Positions 24,570 to 32,092 of a DNA stretch of 64,000 bases are shown piece by piece. The notes under the pieces are model-generated. The model saw nothing but the letters and a program-made list of their open reading frames with translations. It did not search any database and had not been told where the DNA came from. Both the position numbers and the translations under genes were made by a program. Each line of letters begins with the position of its first letter. Position 1 is the first letter of the stretch. This DNA comes from Pontibacillus salicampi (GTDB lineage Bacteria > Bacillota > Bacilli > Bacillales > BH030062). The stretch lies in assembly GCF_042434395.1 (NCBI RefSeq), contig NZ_JBHLTP010000003.1:124001-188000 (forward strand), given 5' to 3'.

Positions 24570-25343
24570 ATGAATATTTATGTATTAATGAAACGTACGT
24601 TTGATACAGAAGAGAAAATTGTGATTAATAATAGTCAAATTGAGGAAGAAGGCGCAGAATTCATTATTAATCCATATGATGAGTATGCGGTTGAGGAAGC
24701 TATCCAATTGCGTGACGAGCATGGTGGAGAAGTGACAGTAGTGACCATAGGCGGCGAGGAAGCGGAAAAACAGCTTCGAACAGCGTTAGCCATGGGTGCT
24801 GACAAATCTGTCCTAATTAACACAGAAGATGATGTGGAAGATGGCGACCAATTCACGACAGTGAAAATACTAGAGGCATTCTTTCAAGATAAAGAAATCG
24901 ATTTGTTATTAGCGGGGAATGTCGCTATTGATGAAGCAAGTGGCCAGGTAGGACCACGCTTAGCAGAGCGTTTGGATATTCCTTACGTTACTACTATTAC
25001 GAATATTGAAATTGAAGGAACCACTGTCCATATCGAACGAGATGTGGAAGGGGACGTGGAAAAGGTAGATACCTCACTGCCTCTTCTTGTAACGTGTCAA
25101 CAAGGGCTGAATGAGCCGCGCTACCCTTCTTTACCAGGTATTATGAAAGCGAAAAAGAAACCATTAGAGGAACTGGAGCTCGATGATTTAGATCTAGAGG
25201 AAGATGATGTTGAAATGAAAACCAAAACGATCGAAATTTATCTTCCGCCTGAAAAAGAAGCCGGTAAGGTGCTAGAAGGGGAAATTGATGACCAGGTGAA
25301 AGAATTGGTAACGCTTTTACGTGACGAGGCTAAAGTCCTTTAA
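24570..25343 (+). CDS. etfB: Electron transfer flavoprotein beta subunit
   Basis: The 257-residue AMP/FAD-binding subunit of ETF, which takes electrons from acyl-CoA dehydrogenases toward the respiratory chain. It has the MKRTFDTEEKI start, the ALAMGADKSVLI motif and the ETF-beta signature around VTCQQGLNEPRYPSLPGIMKAKKKP. ATG 24570 is preferred over GTG 24567 for its spacing from AAGGGGGT. It belongs to the fadR-fadB-etfB-etfA operon. Confidence 0.96.
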   Translation: MNIYVLMKRTFDTEEKIVINNSQIEEEGAEFIINPYDEYAVEEAIQLRDEHGGEVTVVTIGGEEAEKQLRTALAMGADKSVLINTEDDVEDGDQFTTVKILEAFFQDKEIDLLLAGNVAIDEASGQVGPRLAERLDIPYVTTITNIEIEGTTVHIERDVEGDVEKVDTSLPLLVTCQQGLNEPRYPSLPGIMKAKKKPLEELELDDLDLEEDDVEMKTKTIEIYLPPEKEAGKVLEGEIDDQVKELVTLLRDEAKVL

Positions 25344-25372
25344 TAGAACGTTGACTAGAAAGGGGAATAGGT

Positions 25373-26353
25373 ATGAGTAGAAAAATGTTAGTTATTGGTG
25401 AAGCACGTGATGGAGTTTTACGTAATGTAACGTTTGAAGCAATTGCAGCCGCTAAGAAAGTTAGCACAGACGGTGAAATTGTTGGGGTAATATGCGGTGC
25501 AGATGATTTGGAAGCGGCTGGAAAAGAGATGATTTATTACGGAGCTGACCGAGTAATAACCGTTAAAAATGATCAGTTAAAAACATATACCTCTGATGGC
25601 TATGGTCAGGCACTGTTAGCGGTAATAGATGAGGAAAGCCCTGAGGGTATTATTATGGGGCATACTGCAATCGGCAAAGATATTACTCCTAAGCTAGCTA
25701 GTAAAATGGAATCCGGTTTAATTTCAGATGCTATCCAAATTGAAGAAACAGGAGAGAATCTGGTATTCACTCGACCTATCTATTCTGGTAAAGCTTTTGA
25801 GAAGAAAATTATTACCGACGGTTTACTGTTTGCTACTATAAGGCCAAATAATATTAAAGCGCTGGAGAGAGATGACAGCCGAAGCGGTGAAGTTACAGCT
25901 AAGTCTGTTGAAATGAAAGATTTAAGAACCGTTATACAAGACGTAATTCGTAAATCTACAGATGGAGTTGACCTTTCAGAAGCAAGCATCATCGTTGCTG
26001 GTGGACGTGGGGTGAAGAGCGCTGAAGGTTTCGAACCCTTGGAGGAATTAGCAGATGTTCTAGGAGCAGCTCTTGGTGCTTCTCGAGGTGCTTGTGATGC
26101 TGGGTATTGTGATTATTCACTCCAAATCGGTCAAACAGGAAAAGTTGTTACTCCTGACCTCTATATTGCTGTCGGGATTTCTGGAGCTATCCAGCACTTA
26201 GCTGGAATGTCCAATTCTAAAATTATTGTAGCCATTAACAAAGACCCAGAGGCTAATATTTTTAATGTTGCAGACTATGGCATCGTAGGAGATTTGTTTG
26301 ATGTTGTCCCTAAATTGACAGAGCAAATTAAGCAGATTAAAGTTAATGCTTAA
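25373..26353 (+). CDS. etfA: Electron transfer flavoprotein alpha subunit
   Basis: The 326-residue FAD-carrying partner of EtfB. The N-terminal domain is followed by the FAD-binding C-terminal domain with VAGGRGVKSAEGFEPLEELADVLGAALGASR, QIGQTGKVVTPDLYIAVGISGAIQHLAGM and INKDPEANIFNVADYGIVGDLF, all family signatures. It is the last gene of the operon and is followed by a strong terminator. Confidence 0.96.
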   Translation: MSRKMLVIGEARDGVLRNVTFEAIAAAKKVSTDGEIVGVICGADDLEAAGKEMIYYGADRVITVKNDQLKTYTSDGYGQALLAVIDEESPEGIIMGHTAIGKDITPKLASKMESGLISDAIQIEETGENLVFTRPIYSGKAFEKKIITDGLLFATIRPNNIKALERDDSRSGEVTAKSVEMKDLRTVIQDVIRKSTDGVDLSEASIIVAGGRGVKSAEGFEPLEELADVLGAALGASRGACDAGYCDYSLQIGQTGKVVTPDLYIAVGISGAIQHLAGMSNSKIIVAINKDPEANIFNVADYGIVGDLFDVVPKLTEQIKQIKVNA

Positions 26354-26362
26354 ATGAGAGAG

Positions 26363-26398
26363 GAGTGCTGTGATATAGAATATCACAGTGCTTTTTCT
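26363..26398 (+). terminator. Terminator after etfA
   Basis: Arms AGTGCTGTGATA and TATCACAGTGCT with a five-base loop, then TTTTTCTT. Confidence 0.9.
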
Positions 26399-26521
26399 TC
26401 TGTACTATTAACGCGCAAGCAGTTAGGTTGCAATGTAAGTCAATGTTTGTTGAAATAAAAGTAAGCTCATTTAGGTAAGGAATGAACCTCCTACCTAAAG
26501 GGCATGGTAAAAGTGAACAGA

Positions 26522-26554
26522 TTATTAGCATAAGGCTAATAAAAGTGATATACT
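26522..26554 (+). promoter_or_regulatory. Probable trxA promoter with inverted repeat
   Basis: TTAGCA (26525-26530) and TATACT (26549-26554), 18 bp apart, suggest a promoter. A perfect inverted repeat TTATTAGC (26522-26529) / GCTAATAA (26535-26542) overlaps the -35 region and could be an operator. No factor is identified. Confidence 0.45.
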
Positions 26555-26601
26555 TTGAAAAGAAATTTAATTCTTATGAGCAATTGAGGAGGAATTCCCT
26601 T

Positions 26602-26916
26602 ATGGCTATTACACATGCAACTGATCAAAACTTCTCACAAGAAACAGGAGAAGGTCTTGTATTGGCAGACTTTTGGGCACCATGGTGTGGACCTTGTAAA
26701 ATGATCGCTCCTGTACTTGAAGAAATGGATACAGAAATGAGCGAGCAAGTTAAGATTGTTAAGCTTGACGTTGATGAAAACCAAGAAACTGCTGGTAAAT
26801 TCGGAGTAATGAGTATTCCGACACTATTACTTTTCAAAGACGGTAAAGTAGTGGATCAAGTAGTAGGTTTCCAACCGAAAGAAGCACTAGTTGAACTAGT
26901 AAATAAACATTCCTAA
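26602..26916 (+). CDS. trxA: Thioredoxin
   Basis: A 104-residue thiol-disulfide reductant. The active site WCGPCK (C29, C32) and the cis-proline region SIPTLLLFKDG are canonical. The ATG at 26602 is chosen for GAGGAGG at 26586-26592; an in-frame extension upstream lacks coding character and covers the promoter. It lies between etfA and uvrC, the B. subtilis order. Confidence 0.97.
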   Translation: MAITHATDQNFSQETGEGLVLADFWAPWCGPCKMIAPVLEEMDTEMSEQVKIVKLDVDENQETAGKFGVMSIPTLLLFKDGKVVDQVVGFQPKEALVELVNKHS

Positions 26917-26928
26917 TAACGCTACCCC

Positions 26929-26959
26929 AAAAAGCCTGGAATTCTCCAGGCTTTTTTTA
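26929..26959 (+). terminator. Terminator after trxA
   Basis: AAAGCCTGGA and TCCAGGCTTT pair around ATTC, with A-run before and T7 after. Confidence 0.92.
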
Positions 26960-27016
26960 TTGGCTATGTCAATACCCACGGTAGGCATTAGCTTGTTCCA
27001 GATAAATAGAAAATAA

Positions 27017-27098
27017 GTGGAAAACTTGATTCGAGATATTACAATGTGTATCCATTCTCACTTAGGTAACCCATAATATCTCGAATCATGTCTTCCAC
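27017..27098. repeat. 25-bp inverted repeat with 32-base loop before uvrC
   Basis: The left arm (27017-27041) and right arm (27074-27098) are complementary at 23 of 25 positions; the inner 15 bases (TGATTCGAGATATTA) are perfect. The loop of 32 bases has no obvious reading frame. A T-rich stretch (GCTTTTTTC) follows 10 bases later. This is the main content of the 390-base gap between trxA and uvrC. It could be a transcript-stabilising structure, a weak terminator or a MITE-like element. Confidence 0.85.
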
Positions 27099-27308
27099 AT
27101 AAGGTCGCTTTTTTCAGAGCATATCTGATTAAGAATAATTGAAAAAGCTATTTCATGGTAAATATTGTATTCACCTTCTTACATCTGGGATATGTAGCTG
27201 TTTTATGCGCCAGAAGACGTTTGGTACATAGAGAGAATAGTGTATGATACACATATAGGAATACAAGTAGAAGTGTTAAGGAATAGAAAGCGGGAGAGTG
27301 ATGAGGCA

Positions 27309-29117
27309 ATGCTAGATAAGATAAAGGAGAAGCTGGCTGTCCTGCCTGCCCAGCCCGGCTGTTATTTATATAAGGATAAAAATGGGACTATTATCTATGT
27401 AGGAAAATCGAAAGTATTGAAAAATCGAGTGCGCTCTTATTTTACTGGAGCGAATGATATGAAAACGCAGCGTCTCGTTCAGGAGATTGTTGATTTTGAA
27501 TATATTGTCACTTCCTCAGAATTAGAAGCGCTCATTTTAGAAATGAACTTAATAAAAAAGTATGATCCAAAGTATAATGTAGTGTTAAAAGATGACAAGA
27601 CCTACCCATATTTAAAGATTACGTCTGAAAAACATCCTCGTTTAATCGTGACGCGAAATGTAAAGAAGGATAAAGGGAAATACTTTGGTCCCTATCCGAA
27701 TGTAATTGCTGCCAGAGAAACGAAGCGATTATTAGATCGCCTATACCCGCTCCGTAAATGCAATACGATGCCTGATCGTGTTTGTTTATATTACCATATG
27801 AACCAATGTTTAGGACCATGTGAATACACTGTTACAGACCAGCAAAATCAGGAAATAGTGAATGAAATAAGCAAGTTCCTAAGTGGAGGTCATAAGGAGA
27901 TTAAACAGGATTTAGAGCAAAAGATGTATCAAGCTTCTGAGGAGATGGACTTTGAACGGGCTCAGGAATTAAGAGACCAGATGCAGCACATCGATTCTGT
28001 CATGGAGCAGCAAAAGATGACGATGAATGATCAAGTAAATCGAGATGTATTTGGATATTCTTACAATAAAGGCTGGATGTGCATTCAAGTATTTTTTGTG
28101 CGTCAAGGAAAGTTGATTGAGCGTGACGTTTCTATTTTCCCTTTCTTTGATGATCCAGAAGAGACATTTTTGAGCTTCATTGGTCGTTTCTATTTGCACC
28201 AAAATCATATTAAACCAAAGCAAGTACTAGTTCCTGTAGGAGCAGATAAAGATATGCTGAAAGAATTGCTGGAAATTGACGTCCATGTCCCTCTCAGGGG
28301 ACGGAAGAAGGAGTTGGTAGAGCTTGCTCATAAGAATGCTCAAATTGCCCTGGAAGAGAAGTTCTCTCTTGTTGAGCAAAACGAAGAGCGAACCATTAAA
28401 GCTGTAGAAGAGCTCGGAGAGAAGCTTCATATTGAAACACCTCATCGAATAGAAGCCTTTGACAACTCTAACATTCAAGGAGCAGACCCGGTTTCCGCCA
28501 TGGTTGTGTTTACAGACGGTCGGCCTGATAAGAAAGAGTATCGAAAATATAAGATTAGAGACGTCAAAGGACCAGATGACTACGATACGATGAGAGAGGT
28601 TGTGCGTCGTCGGTACAAGCGAGTGTTAAAGGAGGGCCTACCCTTACCAGATTTGATCCTTGTGGATGGTGGAAAAGGCCAGATGAGTGCTGCTCAGGAA
28701 GTGCTTGAAAATGAATTAGGTCTGGATATTCCGTTATGTGGTCTCGCGAAAGACGACAAACACCGCACAAGTGAGCTTCTCTACGGCGACCCGCCCGCAG
28801 TAGTAGATTTGGAGAGACAGTCGCAGGAATTTTATCTCATTCAAAGAATTCAGGATGAGGTGCACCGATTTGCTATATCGTTTCACAGACAATTACGTGG
28901 TAAAGGAGCCATACAGTCGGAGCTTGATAGCATTCAAGGAGTCGGTGAAAAACGAAGACGCTTGCTGTTAAAGCATTTCTCGTCTGTTGAGAACATTAAG
29001 CAGGCATCCATTGACGATATCGCTAAGCTAGGAATACCCCGTAATACAGCGGAGGATATTATTCATCATCTAAACCAGCCGAAATCTTCAGAGGAAGATA
29101 ATGAAGAAGAACTATGA
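27309..29117 (+). CDS. uvrC: Excinuclease ABC subunit C
   Basis: The 602-residue dual nuclease of nucleotide excision repair, which cuts on both sides of a UvrB-marked lesion. Domains: N-terminal GIY-YIG nuclease (about 12-95, PGCYLYKDKNGTIIYVGKSK), UvrB-interacting UVR motif (about 198-233, with SEEMDFERAQELRDQM), an RNase H-like C-terminal nuclease (FDNSNIQGADPVSAMVVF, LILVDGGKGQ) and a terminal helix-hairpin-helix pair (LDSIQGVGEKRRRLLLKHF). The ATG at 27309 gives the usual N-terminus; an in-frame opening from 27240 is an unlikely extension. Confidence 0.96.
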   Translation: MLDKIKEKLAVLPAQPGCYLYKDKNGTIIYVGKSKVLKNRVRSYFTGANDMKTQRLVQEIVDFEYIVTSSELEALILEMNLIKKYDPKYNVVLKDDKTYPYLKITSEKHPRLIVTRNVKKDKGKYFGPYPNVIAARETKRLLDRLYPLRKCNTMPDRVCLYYHMNQCLGPCEYTVTDQQNQEIVNEISKFLSGGHKEIKQDLEQKMYQASEEMDFERAQELRDQMQHIDSVMEQQKMTMNDQVNRDVFGYSYNKGWMCIQVFFVRQGKLIERDVSIFPFFDDPEETFLSFIGRFYLHQNHIKPKQVLVPVGADKDMLKELLEIDVHVPLRGRKKELVELAHKNAQIALEEKFSLVEQNEERTIKAVEELGEKLHIETPHRIEAFDNSNIQGADPVSAMVVFTDGRPDKKEYRKYKIRDVKGPDDYDTMREVVRRRYKRVLKEGLPLPDLILVDGGKGQMSAAQEVLENELGLDIPLCGLAKDDKHRTSELLYGDPPAVVDLERQSQEFYLIQRIQDEVHRFAISFHRQLRGKGAIQSELDSIQGVGEKRRRLLLKHFSSVENIKQASIDDIAKLGIPRNTAEDIIHHLNQPKSSEEDNEEEL

Positions 29118-29147
29118 CTGTCCACTCAAGTGTGGGCAGTCTTTTTA
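29116..29147 (+). terminator. Terminator after uvrC
   Basis: GACTGtCCAC and GTGGgCAGTC pair around TCAAGT, then T5. Confidence 0.85.
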
Positions 29148-29217
29148 TATTCTCTCTGCTTGGTGTAAAAGGATTGTAATGAATTTAAAGGGAATTTAAT
29201 AAATTGTCATATTCCCT

Positions 29218-29246
29218 TTGACATTGAAAATAGGCCTCTATATAAT
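29218..29246 (+). promoter_or_regulatory. Consensus sigma-A promoter of the lipoprotein gene
   Basis: TTGACA (29218-29223), exactly 17 bp, TATAAT (29241-29246): a perfect consensus promoter about 50 bp before the ATG at 29295. Confidence 0.88.
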
Positions 29247-29294
29247 CAGAGACGTAATTTGAAAACGGTTATCATCTTTGTAGGGGGAAACAGA

Positions 29295-30512
29295 ATGTCC
29301 ACTAAATGGAAAAAGGCAGTCGTAATTAGCAGTTTATCTTTTTCCTTAATGATTGCAGGTTGTGCAATCGAAAAGAGTAATGATGCTGAAACTTCTATGG
29401 GGAATGAGATGAAGACATCCTCACAACATGAAAAGGGAACCGCATCTAGCTCTTTCGACATAACAAGTTCTCCTATCGGTGAACAGTTAAATGCTTATCA
29501 TAAAATTACTAACGAATTAAACCATATAAATGAAAATAAGGAAGTGAACTGGAATCGAGTTCAGTCTCTTTATGAGGACAGATTACAACCTGTCGTAACG
29601 GAAATGAATGTAGCTTACGATAAAGCGATAACCTTAGCAATGGAAGCTGGTTCAGAAGGTAATTTAGATGAAAATGCTGCAGGAGGGTTAATAGTTACTG
29701 TAACGCAATCCTACTTTTATCAAAAGCAGCATAACATGCATAGCAACATCAAGACTTTACTGGACAAAAATAACACAACACAAGCTTCTCAGCAGTTGGA
29801 GCAGCTTAAACACTTAGCAGATCGAGTGTTTATCCCGATAGCAGAAAAACAAGATGAATATTATGGATTGAACGGTGATTCTAGTATAGTCCAAAAGATA
29901 AAATCCGGATTGGCTGCTCAGAAAAGGAATGTGGAAAATGCAAATTCAGAGGAATTTAGTATTAATAAGCAGATTACTCATCATTCCGTTTATCGTAGCT
30001 ATTATTTGACGGTTCTATCAACGGTGGGAAAAATAGAGCAAGAGGTGTCTAGTGAGACTGGCACAGAGGAAGAGCTTGTTGCATTGCAAGCAAAGGCGTG
30101 GGGGCTTTATCAGGCCATTAAAGGCTCTATATCCACTGTTGATGGAAATGCAGCTGATGAGATTAATACCCTCCTTAGCCTAAATAAAACAGATGTATCC
30201 TCCATAGACGCAGGTAAGGTACGACATTTATTTGTGCAAGGACTAGTCGGGAGGGTACAGAGCTTCCACTCAGAGGCTGCGGAAAGTGTGGCCTCAGGAA
30301 ATATATCTTCTGCTCGTGCACAGGCAATGGAAGCCAATATGATAACAAAAACAATAGAATTAGCTATGAAAGATAAACTGGGAGAGGAAGCGACCTCCAC
30401 TGCATTAAAGAAAACAGAGCGATGGATGGAATGGATTACTGATGGAGAGGCTGAAAAAGCTTCGAAGATAAGTAAGGAAATTATTACAACGTTAAATCAA
30501 ATAGGAGTCTAA
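29295..30512 (+). CDS. Hypothetical lipoprotein with internal helical repeats
   Basis: A 405-residue lipoprotein: basic N-terminus STKWKK, hydrophobic stretch, lipobox IAGC with Cys at 23, then a Ser/Thr/Glu-rich linker to about residue 60. The rest is strongly helical, with similar helix pairs at about 130-185, 230-285 and 315-365 that suggest a repeated alpha-hairpin fold. I do not recognise the family. It is not part of the B. subtilis uvrC-yslB interval as I remember it. It has its own consensus promoter and terminator. AGGGGGA precedes ATG 29295; an earlier TTG in frame is less likely. Confidence 0.75.
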   Translation: MSTKWKKAVVISSLSFSLMIAGCAIEKSNDAETSMGNEMKTSSQHEKGTASSSFDITSSPIGEQLNAYHKITNELNHINENKEVNWNRVQSLYEDRLQPVVTEMNVAYDKAITLAMEAGSEGNLDENAAGGLIVTVTQSYFYQKQHNMHSNIKTLLDKNNTTQASQQLEQLKHLADRVFIPIAEKQDEYYGLNGDSSIVQKIKSGLAAQKRNVENANSEEFSINKQITHHSVYRSYYLTVLSTVGKIEQEVSSETGTEEELVALQAKAWGLYQAIKGSISTVDGNAADEINTLLSLNKTDVSSIDAGKVRHLFVQGLVGRVQSFHSEAAESVASGNISSARAQAMEANMITKTIELAMKDKLGEEATSTALKKTERWMEWITDGEAEKASKISKEIITTLNQIGV

Positions 30513-30519
30513 GCTAGAA

Positions 30520-30549
30520 GAAGCTGCACGTAATACATGCAGCTTCTTT
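30520..30549. terminator. Bidirectional terminator between the lipoprotein gene and yslB
   Basis: GAAGCTGC (30520-30527) and GCAGCTTC (30539-30546) pair around an 11-base loop and are followed by TTT. The convergent yslB can use it from the other side, where GAAGAAG gives only a short U-tract. Confidence 0.65.
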
Positions 30550-30618
30550 AGCTTATCTCTATCTTTATTAGAGTAGTCTTCTTCTTGTGTCTATTTATTG
30601 CAGAGTATTCGCTCCTCT

Positions 30619-31050
30619 TTATACGGTAAGAACGTGGAAGCTTACTCCCTTTTTCTTCTTTAATATTTCATAGGCGCACTCGGCTTGCTTTTCTGTGAGC
30701 AACGTTACTTGCTCGGCTAGAAACCCAGCTTCCAATTTAAAAGAGTATGGAGTGTCATAAGATAGGCGTTTTTCTGTTAGCTCTCCCGTTAAAGTAAAAA
30801 AGTACTCCTTTTTTTTCTCTTTCTCAATCATAAGCTGGTCCCAATTCATAGCAGCAAAGAAGGTTTGGAGTTCATCTAACGAATCACACGGATAATGGCG
30901 AGCTAGATTCTTTCCCATTATGTATAGGATAGTGTCTTGATCTTTACCAAGAAGCTCAGGAAGCAGTTGAGTGCGTAAAACTTCGTGTCCAATAAGGGTA
31001 GAAGGGATATCTTTGTATTGGTCAAATAAATTGGCAATCTGATCGTTCAT
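30619..31050 (-). CDS. yslB: YslB-like DUF2507 protein
   Basis: A 143-residue cytoplasmic protein of the DUF2507 family, which lies between uvrC and sdhC in Bacillus genomes. Visible conserved parts are ILYIMGKNLARHYPCDSLDELQTFF and FKLEAGFLAEQVTLLTEKQAECAYEI, which resemble the V4R-like vinyl-reductase fold with little cysteine. The function is unknown. The second Met (31050) is chosen because AGAGAGG is nine bases before it, while the first ATG abuts that site. Confidence 0.8.
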   Translation of the reverse strand: MNDQIANLFDQYKDIPSTLIGHEVLRTQLLPELLGKDQDTILYIMGKNLARHYPCDSLDELQTFFAAMNWDQLMIEKEKKKEYFFTLTGELTEKRLSYDTPYSFKLEAGFLAEQVTLLTEKQAECAYEILKKKKGVSFHVLTV

Positions 31051-31409
31051 TGTGTTCATCCTCTCTGTCTACTAATAATTATTACAGGCAAACTAGGTGC
31101 AGTGCAATGGTAGAAAGCATGATTTAAGCATAAGTTTTTGGTACATGTTACTATATAGATAAGTGAATAGATGGATTTAGTGGGAAATAAAGCGAGAACT
31201 ACCTTCTGACCCATCATAAACTACAAGTTTCCTTGACGCTTCCAATGGGTAGGAGTACAATATACGTGTTACAAATTTTACATTTTTACAGACAAATGCC
31301 GACAAATAATGATGTTAAATTTTTTTTGCATCTATTTAAAGCGCTTTATTGTCTGAAAAGTGCATATTGTTAGAGGGTTATTTATTCTTGAGGGGGGTAA
31401 ACGTCACAA
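31051..31409. other. Intergenic region before sdhC with a cre-like palindrome
   Basis: This 359-base AT-rich region separates yslB from sdhC. It holds the palindrome TAAAGCGCTTTA (31337-31348), within a sequence that matches the CcpA cre consensus at 12 of 14 positions (31336-31349). I see no reliable promoter, though TTTACA occurs near 31288. In B. subtilis the sdh leader is also a target of an iron-responsive small RNA; I cannot show that here. Confidence 0.4.
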
Positions 31410-32021
31410 ATGGCAGCAAATCGAGAGTTTTTCTTTCGCAGATTACATTCATTACTAGGAGTCATACCAGTTGGAATTTTTTTGATCCAGCACTTAATCG
31501 TCAACCATTTTGCAACACGTGGACCAGAAGCTTTTAATAATGCAGCTCACTTTATGGAAGCTCTTCCATTCCGAGTGTTTCTTGAGCTATTCATTATTTT
31601 TATTCCACTGTATTTCCACGCTATTTACGGTGTGTACATAGCCTTTACATCGAAAAATAACGTGTCAAGATATGGTTATTTCCGAAACTGGATGTTTTAT
31701 TTGCAGCGTATTTCCGGAGTAATAACGTTAATTTTCGTTACCTGGCATGTTTGGGAAACGCGTATTCAATATGCATTAGGGAATACAGAAGTTAACTTTT
31801 CCTTAATGGAGGGTATTTTGAGTAATCCTATCATGCTTGTTTTTTATTTAGTGGGTGTCATTTCTACTACATTCCACTTTTCCAATGGACTTTGGTCTTT
31901 CCTTGTTACGTGGGGTATCACATTGTCTCCTCGTTCTCAAAAGATTTCCACGTACTTTACACTAGGTGTGTTTATTGTACTAAGTGTCATTGGTGTAAGA
32001 GCTATTCTTGCATTTGTATAA
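31410..32021 (+). CDS. sdhC: Succinate dehydrogenase cytochrome b558 subunit
   Basis: The 203-residue membrane anchor of complex II. Five hydrophobic helices are visible (about 14-32, 58-80, 93-113, 135-158, 177-200). Histidines suited to bind two haems occur in IQHLIVNH (H28, H33), YFHAIYG, TWHVWE and TTFHFSNG. It carries SdhA/SdhB on the cytoplasmic face and passes electrons to menaquinone. The ATG at 31410 follows GAGGGGGG. It is the first gene of sdhCAB. Confidence 0.94.
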   Translation: MAANREFFFRRLHSLLGVIPVGIFLIQHLIVNHFATRGPEAFNNAAHFMEALPFRVFLELFIIFIPLYFHAIYGVYIAFTSKNNVSRYGYFRNWMFYLQRISGVITLIFVTWHVWETRIQYALGNTEVNFSLMEGILSNPIMLVFYLVGVISTTFHFSNGLWSFLVTWGITLSPRSQKISTYFTLGVFIVLSVIGVRAILAFV

Positions 32022-32092
32022 TCATAAACTAATATTATTTCGTTTATATAAGTTGTCGTTCGTAACGCGAATGAAAGGGAGTGAGCAGTACC

